Source of the DNA: Sipunculus nudus | Lineage: Eukaryota > Annelida > Sipuncula > Golfingiida > Sipunculidae | Assembly (NCBI GenBank): GCA_026874595.1 | Contig: CM049306.1 | Coordinates: forward strand, 34,054,019-34,118,018 | Length of the DNA: 64,000 nt | Direction: 5' to 3' | In this document: positions 28,002 through 40,145 of the stretch, in pieces | Position numbering within the stretch: position 1 is the first letter of the stretch | Layout of the letters: every line of letters starts with the position of its first letter | Position numbers and translations under genes: made by a program | Notes under the pieces: model-generated | Databases searched by the model: none | What the model saw: only the letters and a program-made list of their open reading frames with translations | What the model was told of the DNA's origin: nothing

Positions 28002-28081
28002 TACAACTGTTTGATTTCGGAATGACGGAATGACGGACATGGGTAAAACTATATGCCCCGGCCACTTTGTGGCGGGGGCAT

Positions 28082-28980
28082 AAAAATGTGGCGCGCGCTA
28101 GATCGATCCAAAAAATTGTAAAGAAGGCTGCATTTTAACATGCGTTCATACTGTGCCAGACCAAGAGACCCTTTAGAGCGCTATTTTGTCAGGTTAGGCT
28201 GCATTGCACTTGGCCCGGCCTAGAATTTGCATTGCCTTTACACGAGGTAAATACTGCAATCTAGCACGGTGTCGATTGGATTCCCCCTTGCGCGCATGGG
28301 TAAATCCCAGTCACATGACAGCCGAGTCTTGCTGGGGCGCGCTTTATAGATATAAACACTGTATATACACACGTTCAAAATGTAGACCACGAACGTAGAC
28401 CGCGCCAGAAGCTGTCGACTGGAGCCGCTAGAATGTAGAACCGACTCAAACCGGTGGTCAAAATGTAGCGCGCTCCAGACCGAAAATCCTCAAAATCTTG
28501 CGCGTTTGAGGGACTTTATAAACCCCATTTACACACGTTTTTCTGGAGCGCTCTACATCGTTTAGCGAGCGCCAAGTCCCCCTAACGCGCCAGCTTTCGT
28601 AGATTTTCGGTCTGGAGCGCGCTACATTTTGACTACCGGTTTGAGTCGGTTCTACATTCTAGCGCGCGCCAGACAGCGTCTGGCGCTGCCTACATTTGTG
28701 CTACGAACTTGTGTAAACAGAAGTGGAGCGCACTATCTATATACAAGACTCGGCTGTCATGTGACTGGGGTTTACTTATGCGAGCAAGGGGGAATCCAAT
28801 GTGGACCGCGCTAGATTGCAGTATTTATCTGCGTGTATCCGCAGGGCCGAGTGCAATGCGGCCAAACTTGACAGAGTAGTGCGCTATACATAGTCACTTG
28901 GTCCGGCACAGTGTGAACGCAAGTTAAAAGGTAGCCCGCTCCAAATTTTTCTGGACCGGTCTAGCGCGCGCCACATTTTT
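28082..28980. mobile_element. Foldback (large inverted-repeat) element
   Basis: The left arm (28082-28515) and right arm (about 28573-28980) are inverse complements over roughly 400 bp, with scattered mismatches and small gaps. Outer ends match exactly over AAAAATGTGGCGCGCGCTAGA-like sequence. Matching inner blocks include TGCAATCTAGC, GGATTCCCCCTTG, CAGTCACATGACAGCCGAG and GTAGCGCGCTCCAGACCG. The spacer is about 57 bp. The whole could fold as one long hairpin. No coding frame makes sense in it. GC content and CpG are visibly higher than in neighbours. It abuts the end of the preceding element. Confidence 0.88.
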
Positions 28981-29208
28981 CTAGTGTAAATGGGGCTTAT
29001 AGATAGGGCGCTCCACTTCTGTAAACACGTTTAAAGCACAAATGTAGACCGCGCCAGACGCTGTCGACTGGCGCCGCTAGGATGTATAACCGACTCAAAC
29101 CAGTGGTCAAAATGTAGCGCGCTCCAGACCGAAAATCCTCAAAATCTGGACTTGGCGCTCGCTGATGTTGAGCGCTCCAGAAAAATGTATGTAAATGGGG
29201 CAATTGTG
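28981..29208. repeat. Third, partial copy of the foldback arm
   Basis: This stretch repeats the inner half of the left arm in the same orientation, including GTAGACCGCGCCAGACGCTG, ACCGACTCAAACC and GCGCTCCAGACCGAAAATCC. GTAAATGGGG closes it at about 29200 and also occurs just before it at about 28986. It is therefore a partial second element or a rearranged extra arm. Confidence 0.8.
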
Positions 29209-32200
29209 TGACATTGATGGATAACAGATGCAGCTCAGCTGTTGTGTATCGAGAAATTCGGTCCGGTGGATAGGCTGCAGGCAACCCCAAACCCTTCATT
29301 TCAGGGTTACCAAACCCCAATTTCACGAAATGCTAAATCAGTAGGCTTTAAATATATTATTCAATAATTATAAACTACATTGAAGATATGAGATTTAAAA
29401 TAAGAAATTAATTAATCAATAAAAAAATGAAAAAAGCGGGTGACACATTAATTACAACCATAAGGTATACAAAGATTAAAATAAATTTGAGAAATTTACA
29501 GAAACAGATAAATAACCCAAAGAAAAAAAGTTTAGAAATGGTAAACCGATGAATGGATTTTAATATCGGTTAATATCGGTGAATTATTATGTCAGGAAGT
29601 AAATACCAAGAGAAACACCCGCCTGGAGAGGAAAAAGGTTACAGGATTCTGAGAGTCCGCATGTTCAGTCACCAGAAGGGCCATATTTTATGCACGGGAA
29701 AAATGTCAAGTCATTTGGCAAGCGGGTGCAATAAGCTCAAGGCTCGGTTCAACTAGAATTTCATAACCTTCAAATGTGTGAACTGGCTAGACAACCTCCT
29801 GTTTTTTTTCAATTAAAGCCAATCGTCTGTTGAAAAAAAAACAGTGGGGGCACTATTCAGCATGTGTTGTGTACGCTGATGATTTGGTCGCCTTTGTTTT
29901 AGTATTTTAACCCTTATTCCGACATGCGAATCGTGACATCGGTATCTCCGTGTGTGCGACCACCCCCCCCCCCCCCCCCCCCAACCAACCTCCACACACA
30001 CACAGGCGGTTTCGATATTTTATGAGTACAACTTGTGGTAAGGGCACTGTTACACAACATGAAAGTGAAAGGAGGACAGTCTTAAGGTCGGAATCTATAC
30101 CTGCGGGGAGAGTTTGGTGGCCAAAATGCCCGTAAAGGTGCAAGCATAAATTGGAGGAACGTCCTCGTCCGCAAACATGTGAGGGTATCGATATCTGAAT
30201 AACGCTTTATAGTTACATAATGATGCGAATAGTTTAGATTTTGACATAATGATTATACCTATGTTTTATTCCATAATTTTTTATTATGATACCATCAATT
30301 ACTAGACGCCACGCAGGAAGGGACGCTGTTCTTATTTCATCATTTATTAGTATTTAGGCTGCTGTTCTAATATACTCTCGGGCTTTTTTTCAAGGCGTCC
30401 ACTTCACAGCTCAACTCATACAATTTATAAGCGGACAAAATGGTTACATTCTGAGCTTTTGTTAAAATCAAATTAGTGTCTTTGTCTGGTACGGCTTATT
30501 TAATGTTCTAAAAATAGAAATGTCTCATTGTTTTCGTCGGCCCAGACACTTATTTTTGAATTTAGTCCGGAAATCAATTTACAAGAGAATTCTCATTGTC
30601 ATGCTCAAGGTAACCGTTTACAATAGCCCCATAGTCTCTAAATTCTTGCCTGTTACACAAGCATTGTATGATTAACTCTTAAAAATGTCACTTGTTATAA
30701 TAACAGTAATAACAATAATAATTATAATAAATATGCTTTCGCTTTTTCCATATATCTCAAAATCGACTGCGGAAATTACAGCGCTATTTCCTACTGGCTC
30801 TCTTATCATGACTGCTAAGGAGATATAACCTTTGTAGGAGGCGTTCCATATGCTGACCATGCACGTCGCAGTCGCTGGATACCACGGCAAAGAAATCGTA
30901 GAAGACCGTATAAAAAATACAATTGTGTAAAATCAGATGCATCAATCTTGGTAGCATTTATCAAAGATTAATCCGGTGGAAATATTTGGCTAAAGATATC
31001 TAATTAGCAACACATGTTAAAAATAGTGTATATGGTCCACCATTTTTTAAGATAATTTAACGGTTTGAAAGTCTCCAATGTAATTCAGTCGTCAGATCTG
31101 ATTATACCATTTTGAGAAAACAAACCATAGAACACACTATAATTAGTATCCTATTGTCCAGGAATAATTTAACGGCGATTCAGTCGATTCAGGCGCCCCT
31201 CGTAGTTTCTATTATTAGCTTAGAAAACCTTTATCTCATATTGGCACACTTTACGAATGTCTTTATAAAAATTAATACTTGTATCATTAATATAATAAAA
31301 TATAATAATATAATAAAAAATCCAAGTCTAATTTAAAGACATCGATGTGCGCTTCGCAACAGAGATATGAGGAAATAAAGATTTGGGATGATATCAAACC
31401 AGACATTTTCCAGTATTCAGTGTTATCTGCGTTTCAACAGCTAGCTGATTTTTTTTTGGCTGTGTCTTTTGTATAGTTTGTCAGACCTTTATACGTTCCA
31501 AAACTAAGCAGTGTTTTTTTTCAAAGATAGAAGTAGAAATTAATTATTGCCTTGGTCAAATAACATTATAGTTGTTATAATCTTATTTAAACAGATATCT
31601 ATCAATGTAATATTACAAAGTACTATGCCTATGATATGGAAAACTTATGACCTCGATATCAAAGGATATAGATGTTCTATGAAGAAACTGTTGATTCATA
31701 GTTGCAAAATATATTATTGTTTGTATGACATAGACAAGTGAATAGATAATTAACTTCTATTATTAATCTTTATCAATCATCTGCAAGCCTTTTCAGATCA
31801 CTATATTATTTCCATGTAATAAAGGACTCATATAGTAGCAAAACCGAAAACTACGTTTGAAGTAATCTTTCTTAATAGTTTAATTAAATAACAGCTTATT
31901 ATAATAATCAGTCTTTCATCTGTGTCGGAAAATAAATTCGCTTAACAATATATTTTTGCTGTGTTATGTTAGGTGAAGTTACTAGTCAATATATAAACAA
32001 ACATAAACACAAAAACGCATATACCTTCCAGTTGGAGGCAAAAACACAATTTTTCTGTTATTCCTCGATGTCTGTATAAACAATAATCCTTTACAACTTT
32101 CATGACATCTTGTGGCACACACGTCATGGGGTTGTCAATTCCTCTTCCATTATTCCCCAACGTCTGTCTCCTTTGCGTGTCATCATTTATTCATGCACTT

Positions 32201-32360
32201 GACCTGGTGGCTGTATGAGGAAGATCCTTTTTAGAATACAAAGGCCAAACCAACAACCTGCGAGGCGCGTCTTTGCTTGTTGAACAATAATATATGTTGG
32301 TTCGTTAGTAATATCCTTTCTTGAACACAATACATGAATGATTATACAAATACTATAAGC
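29209..32360. other. No gene seen; AT-rich non-coding DNA
   Basis: Holds the poly-C run at 29963-29982 and short TAATAA-type stretches near 30700 and 31290. No supported coding region. Confidence 0.55.
29963..29982. repeat. Poly-C run
   Basis: About 20 C in a row followed by AACCAACC and CACA repeats. Shorter C or G runs of 11-17 bases lie near 19453, 33005, 35649, 45835, 49374 and 51653. Confidence 0.95.

Positions 32361-32427
<67 letters not shown>
32361..32427. repeat. (TA)n microsatellite next to SINE hairpin
   Basis: Long AT run with one AAA break, ending at the 28-bp inverted repeat. Confidence 0.96.
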
Positions 32428-32429
<2 letters not shown>

Positions 32430-32565
32430 TGTATGAATAGCCATGCCGGTTCATTGTTTTTTTTTTAGATGGAAAGGGTATACACAGAAAAGTGGTTCAC
32501 TGCCAGTGGGATTCGAACCCACGATCTTCCGATATCAATGAACCAGCATTGCTATTCATACATCT
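32427..32565. repeat. Inverted repeat of about 28 bp enclosing a SINE copy
   Basis: GATGTATGAATAGCCATGCC (32427-) and its inverse near 32536-32565 (GCATTGCTATTCATACATC) match over about 28 bp with few differences. The SINE fragment lies inside as the loop, and (TA)n adjoins outside. The repeats might be the ends of a small inverted-repeat element. Confidence 0.7.
32462..32535 (-). repeat. tRNA-derived SINE copy, minus strand
   Basis: On the minus strand it reads ATCGGAAGATCGTGGGTTCG, with a B-box GGGTTCGAATCC at 32509-32520, then CAGTGAACCACTTTTCTGTG and TACCCTTTCCATCT. It is the inverse complement of 32764-32840. It is not a functional tRNA because no matching acceptor stem is present. Confidence 0.75.
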
Positions 32566-32599
32566 TTATATAAATAATATATGCCGTACACCATAAAAA

Positions 32600-32700
32600 G
32601 CCATCAGTTCTCCCTGCTACATGCAAAGGTCGCCGTGCCGACACGTGTAGTGGGTGAGACTATGACGTCACTACCATGAGGTCACTTCGCTGGTTTCTAT
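32600..32700 (+). repeat. SINE tail segment with CRE-like octamer, copy 1
   Basis: CCGACACGTGTAGTGGGTGA, then TGACGTCA at 32663-32670, then GAGGTCACTTCGCTGG. It shares this order with 40085-40145. Confidence 0.65.
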
Positions 32701-32744
32701 AATAGTGTACAAATACACAGAGGGGTTGGGGATCTGTCATATAT

Positions 32745-32945
<201 letters not shown>

Positions 32946-33019
32946 CAGAGCCCTTTTCAATACAACCGCTGCTTTGAAGGAAGTATATATAGGCGGAAGG
33001 GGGTGGGGGGGGGGGGTAG

Positions 33020-33871
33020 TTGTGTGTGTAGGTGTGTCTCTCTGAGCTAACAGAATAAAAATTCAATATGTACAAACGAAAGCAAAGTGCGTTTTTGAAT
33101 TTTACCAAGGAAATATAAAACGATTAACGCACGTTTTGCAAGTTTTATTGATGGATTTTGCCAGTCGAAAACTCAATTTTCAGATACTCTCACGAGGACG
33201 CGACACATCCCGACATTTACGTATAAGTAGGCATTGATTATTTATCATCATTAGTCAAGAATAAGAATGTGTACATCTTAAAGTTCAACAAACCGTGTTC
33301 TACTGGAGAATTACAAATCTGATTCAACAGCGCAGTAGCACAACGGGATACCATGCGGTGTTTGCCATGAACCTGTTCTCCGGCTGATAAGAGTTACCAC
33401 TGTGGACGGAAGTTAGGTCTTCTCTTTCGTCTTCTCCACCCGACTCCGATAAGAGTCCATCTTGTCCGAGAGTAAAAGTGGGAGAGGGCCGTGCGAATAT
33501 TTATTGTTGTCCATCTCAGTATATCTTGTATAAACACAGCTTGGTAAAAACAAGAAAGATTTTAAGATGTGTCACTACACGAAGAATTCAACGGGAGAAG
33601 AGGAAATCCCAGGGGACAGAGCTGCGTCTTATCTATACACGTGGCGGGTTTCAGTATCAATTTACTTTTTCTTACTGAAAAAGGTGCTTTTTATGCTCCC
33701 CTATAGGTTATTTCCAACTAACTAGGTGGTTCTGAGGTTTTTCTCGACTAGGCGTCTCGCTCCGACCCCCAAAAATTGCTTACGGTCTGCCTCGGAGTGA
33801 AAGTACTCATGTAATGATAATCAAATCCCGGATTTATTTATTTTACTTTTTTTCTAAAGCAGTTAATGACC
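33020..33871. other. No gene seen
   Basis: Non-coding sequence between the compound microsatellite and dispersed repeat copy A. Short frames are unrecognised. Confidence 0.5.
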
Positions 33872-34170
33872 TAGGTGTATGCAATCGCCAAGATATAACT
33901 GGAAGCCCCCCCCCCCCCCCCGGCGCTTCCGTATCCGCAACTGAGCCTAAACAAATATCAGGTGAAAACTTGTCACCTAGGACAAAAATTTTGGCCAAAA
34001 TTCAGCTTTTTGGAAATCGTCCATTTTGAATATATGAAGAGCAAAAAGAAATTGCGGTAGAGAAAAAAAATGAAATTGCACTCGGGGATGGGGTGGTAGG
34101 TGGGGTAAAGGAGGGGGGGGGGGGGGGGAGGTCATCAACCCGTATAAGCCTCCACGTCCTAAAAAAATAT
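33872..34170 (+). repeat. Dispersed repeat, copy A, with homopolymer C and G runs
   Basis: It shares with 45056-45390, in order: GTATGCAAT(C/G)GCCAA, GAAGCC plus a C-run, TTCAGCTTTT, AAATC(G/A)(T/G)CCATTT, GAAATTG-type A-rich phrases and ATCAACCC. It holds a 16-C run (33906-33921) and a 16-G run (34113-34128). No ends were identified. Confidence 0.7.
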
Positions 34171-34787
34171 GATATTTTTGTATAAATTAAGTCCCTGGAT
34201 TTCTTTATCGTCTGTGTACCATAATTCACAACATAAGACATTTTGTGGTTTTCAGGATAAAAGAAGAGATTGCAGTAGTACAGAGAGAACACGGTCTTAA
34301 TTCGTCAGTGGTTTTTTTGTTGAACATAAAGAGAAAGCCGTTAGGCAACCAGAACTATCCATTGTTATCTGAACACCTTTCTTCGAAGCGGACAGGGATC
34401 TAGAAACGGGACGTGTACCTACTGCCCCCGGACATTTTTTATCCGATAGGGACAACGGGCTAGCCTTTGTATAATGGAAGAATATGGAACTAGAATGCTT
34501 TTAACACGGTTTATTTATGGGCATGGAAATGATGGGTTTTGTACTGAATGCTTATAACCAAGTACTAGGTGAGGATAAGCTCACTGTTTGTACTTGATCC
34601 TATCGATTTTCCTGAGTGTATAGATAATATACTACAGTCTTTTATGTTGCATCTTGAGGGCAACACGTTTACAGCAAGGAATAAAAGGCCACGTCAGTTC
34701 ATGTGGAAGGAATTTGGCCGAGATATGGACGGCTGGCCAAGCCAAAAGCCAGTGTATACTGTGAGGCTCTGGTCTTTTTATAGTTAA

Positions 34788-35418
34788 AGCCTAGGTCTCA
34801 CTTACCAAGTTCTGTCTACGGTTCACCACGTTCTTGAAAGTCGTGGGAAGACTTAGTAGGACTTGTCCTTAACCGATGGCCACTGTAAGGGGAAGTGAAT
34901 GAACGTGGGTGGTCGTGATGTGTCCACGTTCTCTTTGAAATTTCAAAACGAACGGGACAGAACGTGGTTTCTGACACAGGAATGTGCACCCCGTGCCACC
35001 TAGCGTGTCAAACCCTCGAAGATAGACCACGGTAAATCCTCTTGTCACCCCAGAAAGTGGTCCATGGGATACCGTAGGAAAACGTGACTAAACGTGGTTA
35101 CCGTGTCGCTGCCGGGAAACTGCCGTAGAAGAACGTAGATATCAGTAGCAGCACCGTAGCGAGAACGTGGAAAGCACGGGGAAGAACGGGGCCTACCAAC
35201 GTTCTTCTACGGTAAGCCACGTTTTACCGTAGGAGAACATGGTTTCACCGTAGCAGCTCCGTGGATGAACGTGAAATATCGTAGGAAGAACGTGTCACGA
35301 AAGTCACGAGAACGCGGACTTTAATTTAATCACTTTCATTCCCGACACTGTCACGTTCTGGCTTGCCATAGCTGAACCACGAGACACTGTAGAAGTACGT
35401 GGCAAGTGAGACCTTGGC
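34788..35418. mobile_element. MITE flanked by TTAA, with reiterated AACGTGG motifs
   Basis: Left end AGCCTAGGTCTCACTTACC and right end (reverse complement) GCCAAGGTCTCACTTGCC form imperfect terminal inverted repeats. TTAA flanks both sides (34784-34787 and 35419-35422), the target duplication of piggyBac-type elements. The inside is unlike its surroundings: GC-rich and built from many short variants of AACGTGG, ACCGTAG and their complements, giving many small hairpins. No coding region. The piggyBac link rests on the TTAA alone. Confidence 0.75.
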
Positions 35419-35423
35419 TTAAC

Positions 35424-37348
35424 TAAAATTACTTGTATTCAGGATAAATGATGAACAGGAACGAATATCGTTATGAAACTTGGTAGAAAGTCTGGCCTAC
35501 CTATGTACATTTGTATTTCCTGGCTATTACCCTATCCATATTGTTTAACATTTGCAATTAAGTTGAAACGTTTAAGATATTTTCACCATCGTCTGATTCA
35601 GTAATGGTCGTTTTAAAAACGTATCAATAGTATCAAGCATACTATTCTGGGGGGGGGGGGGGATTACCAGTCATAAAATAAATAAATAATATTAGATGAT
35701 AAATGGAATATTTTGCCTTTCAGGTTATATTTTTGTACACATGTATAATTTTTAATGATAGAGTCTAACACTCAAATCAGCAATTCAGGATACGGAGGCA
35801 ACACAAAAAAATATATGAAAAATACATGAAACAATAAATATTTGAAAATAGTATCTGACATTTGTTGTATTTAATTTGTTACAGTATCATATGTGATAAT
35901 TGCTTCATTTTAACAACTTATCATGGTCTAACATTTGATTTTTCCCATTTTTTTAAAAATATTTAGTCGATGAGACATCACAGATGTACACGTTATATTC
36001 CGGATCTGGTGATCCAGAATGTTAGCGGAGGAATACATGCGGTCCCCAAGTAGTCCAAAATGCTGATACCACAATGACAGCACCAATTCATTTATTCATT
36101 CATGGTCAATATTTAGGTGTAAATAATGACAGTAAAGTGTCTGCAGTAATTATTGACTTCTCCGTAAAGTCAATCTTTGGGACAACCCCTTAGCATCTAA
36201 TTTGTCTTACCGTTACCTATGGGATTACTAAGCGTATGCTGTTGCCCTTTTACGTCTAATAACTGCACAGCTCAGATGCTTCGATAGAACACTCAGCCAG
36301 CATATATCATAACTTGCCCATTTACGGTTTCGTCGAATGGCATACAGAATCACCTTTGCCGAAGGGAACGCAACAAACGGACTTTTAGAGCAGACGATCA
36401 TAAGGCTTTCTGGCGTATATATGGAGCTGATTGCATAGACTCACACCTTTGTCATTTATGACATAGTTTAGTGTCATTAAAAACGTCAGTTGGTATATTT
36501 TCAGCTCAGCTGACTATAAATCATCTGTGCTACAACGTTCACAACGTTCGCCCTTTGTCTGTCGTCCATCTGACCGTCAGCTGTCCGACTGACAGGTGTC
36601 CGTTAACAGGGCACAAATCATACATGTTGGATCCAGACATTTTAAAATTAATATACAGGGAGGTCCATAAAAACTAACCTCAAAAACCTGAAATAAGACC
36701 AAAGCGTCTTCTACCATAGCCTCATTCAACAGGTCCGTCAGCTGAGCGTCATTGTTCAAGGGTCACTCGATTTAACACCTCATGTCAAAGAGAGGTAATT
36801 TGCACTGGAAAACTATGACATGAACATAATTAATATCAAGGGAACACAACTCATCTTCCGTACAAAATGTCAAAGTAATTCATATAATTCAAAAGCAGAA
36901 AAATCAGTAAATCAATTTTCAACCACAAAAAAAAGGACCAGATATCACACTTTCGATTTCCGATAAAACAACAGAAAAACTTATTTTAAAACAATGTGTA
37001 ATCAATGTCACACCAGTGAAGAAGTAACAGGAGATGTAGTTTTATATTCTTCATAAAATGTCCTCTTTCATATGAAATCATTTCCACATTTAGAAAAAAC
37101 CAATGATCGTGTATATATAAAGTAATGTAATATGAAAGGGTATACATCTTACTGAGATTTGCACTCGCTGTAACGTTTTGATTAAAAAAACATAATTAAA
37201 TACCATTGAGTCATAAATGAAATGATATAAATTGAAATAAAAAAAATATAACAATGAATGCTGCATCTTTTATGAAAAAAGTTTCTTCTGTAAATTATAT
37301 TTGCACATACATTACAATATATATATATAAGTATATACATATATATAT
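35424..37348. other. No gene seen, apart from one MITE copy
   Basis: Contains a G-run at 35649-35662 and the short AGCTCAGCTGAC copy. The remainder is AT-rich and without recognisable coding. Confidence 0.55.
36503..36775. mobile_element. AGCTCAGCTGAC inverted-repeat family, short copy
   Basis: AGCTCAGCTGAC at 36503-36514 and GTCAGCTGAGCGT at 36737-36749 are inverted ends. It shares GTCCGTTAACAGGGCACAAAT and the closing GGGTCACT with the long copy at 49518-50632. It has a single core unit. Confidence 0.72.
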
Positions 37349-38132
37349 TGTTACAGGCGCCCTTTTTATTGTGTGACACGGGCGTAACTCGTGTTGTAGC
37401 GCTGTATTGCATTCTCAGTTTAATCCGTACTGGTTGAACTCTCGTTGTCATGCTAGCGTGGGGCTTTCTCGCTGGCCTAATATGTAGAGACAAAGGGATG
37501 TTTTTCTAGATGATTCCTGTAACGCGTGTTTACTGTGTGTTGTGTTGGTTTCTTAGACTGTTCGAGAAGTGGAAAATTCTCGGCTTGGGGTGAGAGGTTA
37601 TAAATAGGGGGCTGTGTTTTAAACCGAGAGAGAGGAGAGATTATTCCAGCGGACACAGGCATGTTTATGTCAGTTTGTAGAACCTGTCCGATAATCCAGT
37701 AATATCAGGGATTCTACTATTACTAACTCTAGTCAATTTAATGCTGCCTGCCTCAAGTTTACTTTCTGGATTGTAACAAGAGCTTTACAATGGACTTTTA
37801 TTCTCCGAGAGTATACATTTAAAAAAACTGGTCGCTGTGGTGGTGATGGTATCCAGGTACTGTGCATTTTGTTTATTAGGCTGTGTGATTATATTGAATT
37901 GATGTTATACTGTTATTGTACTGTGTAATTATATTAATTTAGTGTACTGTAATGTTAGGGTTGTTTTAAGAATAAATTATAGTTATTTGTTAACAAAAAA
38001 CACTGACTTCTTTATTCATTCCTCTAGACATTTCACGCTGCCTAGTGTTACAGAATTTGATTTTTTTTATCTCCATTACAAAATTTGTGTTCATCACGCA
38101 TACATGATCTGTTTATATTAGGTTCCGTAACA
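37349..38132 (+). repeat. Solo LTR of the Gmr1-like family, plus strand
   Basis: It starts TGTTACAGGCGCCC and ends GGTTCCGTAACA, 784 bp. It has a TATAAATAG box at 37599-37607 and AATAAA at 37971-37976. It inserted into or next to an AT-repeat, which makes a target duplication hard to see; the flanks ATAT and ATTT do not match exactly. No Gag-Pol sequence adjoins it. Confidence 0.9.
37599..37607 (+). promoter_or_regulatory. TATA box of the solo LTR
   Basis: TATAAATAG within the LTR, conserved at the same place in the minus-strand copy at 25019-25027. It is the likely core promoter of the retrotransposon and could still start transcription into flanking DNA. Confidence 0.6.
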
Positions 38133-39016
38133 ATTTATATGTGTGTGTAATATTTAACGGTTTAAATCTATGATATATGATTCGTATTCTATCTGCAGAC
38201 CATTTCTGATGGCGTTACATATCGATTACAGCAAGCACGAATAAAGATACAACACTGCACAACAATAAGCATATCCATTAATAAGCGTTTTCCAGGTGTG
38301 AATAGAATAATAAAATTTAGTCGCGCCATGTTAAAGATATATGATTTCTGTTCAACACAACACGGATTGCAGATGTGACAGGTAATTCATCTCAGGGCGT
38401 AGAGTTTCACTATTTCAGTAGTTTACGCCATACGACATTAAAAACAGTTGAAATTTACATTGCAAATACTTAGATTTGATGATTTATATGAAGACATAAC
38501 AGTTAGTAATATATAAAAACTAATAATTCAATATTTTACACGCATTGATTCTAACATGACATCGCATCGCAAATTTTATCATTGCATTTAAAGAAAAAAA
38601 TCAAATTACATCAAATAATATCAAAGTGTCTATCAACTTTACGAAGTGCACATGCACTTTTATAAACATTTGGATATGAATGTCTTTTTACGTCAGTTTT
38701 ACCTTCTGTTATCAATGTCTATTTTTTTATTATTATCACAAGATAAAACTTGGAAAATCAAATTTTTCCAACTTAAATGAATTTGACATTTTGACTTGCA
38801 TTTGCACTTTAACCGAAGCATGATATTTTCCAGGAATAAGATTATAAGAAATTTCCAAAATGTATATATGAATAGCGAGTCCGTTCATTCCGTCGTTTCA
38901 TAACGCGCACACTCACGCACATTCACAGACATAGAGATAAATTTTGGTAAGCAGGTAGAAAATATAAGCAGGTAGAAGTTAGAATTCCAAACTCCCTATG
39001 TGCATTCTGTCAAATC

Positions 39017-39018
<2 letters not shown>

Positions 39019-39063
<45 letters not shown>
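39019..39063. repeat. (AT)n microsatellite
   Basis: About 22 uninterrupted AT units. Confidence 0.97.
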
Positions 39064-39067
<4 letters not shown>

Positions 39068-40054
39068 ACTGTTTTGTTCAGGCGTACGAATTGTTGACCA
39101 GTTCGTGACAGCCTGCATATTGTACCAGTAGTTTATAATCTGTCATGTTCAGTATAAATTCATTATCGCTGAAACAGCTCGTTTATTGACTTTAACAAAG
39201 GGCAATTTGTGACCTTGCGTTGTGTGCCTCATCAATATAAGTTCATTTATCATATGATAGTAGCAGGACTAGCTGAGATTTATGACAATGACAGTAAAAT
39301 TACATCTATCAAAATCGCTAAAACAACGATTCTTGGCCAAATAAAAAGTTGGATTCTTTGGCACAGCGCGTCAATTTGGACGCCCGCGGAACCATCTTTA
39401 AATTAATTTTAGTACAAATGTACTGATTTTCAGCTGCAGCCGCTCATACAATTCAAATAAAGAAAAATTTCTTGTTTTTATTATTGGCATTTACCTTTTT
39501 AAAAGATAATAGCCCATGATCACAAAACAAATCTGTTATTCAAAAGCTGCCCCTTGTTCATGTGAAATATTCAGAGAACATCTATAATAAAATGGTAAAA
39601 GAAATTGACCTTCCATACTGATTTATGAAAAAAAGTGTAAGAGAAACCAACCTTATAAGCAAGTTACTGTGATAGCAACTTACTGTTATATGGTCACTGT
39701 TATATGGTCATTCAGTCACAGAACACGGACAATAGTCCAACTAGTGTAGTAGTATTTATTACAATCGTCAACACGATTAATAAATTGGATAAAAGAATCC
39801 GCCTTGTCCGCAACTGAGGCAATATTTGCAGCCACTTTGGATAGTAGGTATACATTTTACTTGTGTACTTTCAAGGAGTGAAAAGCATCACTCTGATGAC
39901 CCCTGGTACACGGTTGGGCTTGCTGAATCAACGTTACGAAAGCAACTACGTATTTAATTTTATACTGGTATATGCACCTTTTTTTAGAAATAAAAGTCGT
40001 TCTTGGTCGCCATAGTCTAACCCACTGCATGTGTCGGCACGAACCGACAGTGAA

Positions 40055-40145
40055 CCGGTTTTTCTGTGTGTACCATTTCCATCACGTGCTGACACGGGAT
40101 GTGGGTGAGTCTCTGAAGTCACTACCGTGACGTCACTTCGGTGTA
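40055..40145 (+). repeat. SINE fragment with CRE-like octamer, copy 2
   Basis: CAGTGAACCGGTTTTTCTGT and ACCATTTCCATC match the body of the 32.8-kb SINE. CTGACACGGGATGTGGGTGA with TGACGTCA at 40128-40135 matches the 32.6-kb segment. This copy joins the two parts and shows they belong to one family. Confidence 0.7.

Larger units (their letters stand above)
26062..28081. mobile_element. Non-autonomous element with GC-rich terminal inverted repeat and tandem core
   Basis: The left end reads ATGCCCCCGCC (26062-26072) and the right end reads GGCGGGGGCAT (28071-28081), exact inverse complements. The right end also folds on itself (CCCCGGCCAC ... GTGGCGGGG). Between them is a tandem array of 178-181-bp units, two diverged units first (about 26108-26425), a nested different repeat (about 26430-27095), then five similar units. 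No protein is encoded; the repeated open frames inside are by-products of the array. The class of mobilising enzyme is unknown. Confidence 0.65.

Noticed and set aside
36737-36749. TTAA or other target duplication for the AGCTCAGCTGAC family
   Set aside because: No matching flanks could be found for either copy, so no element class was assigned.
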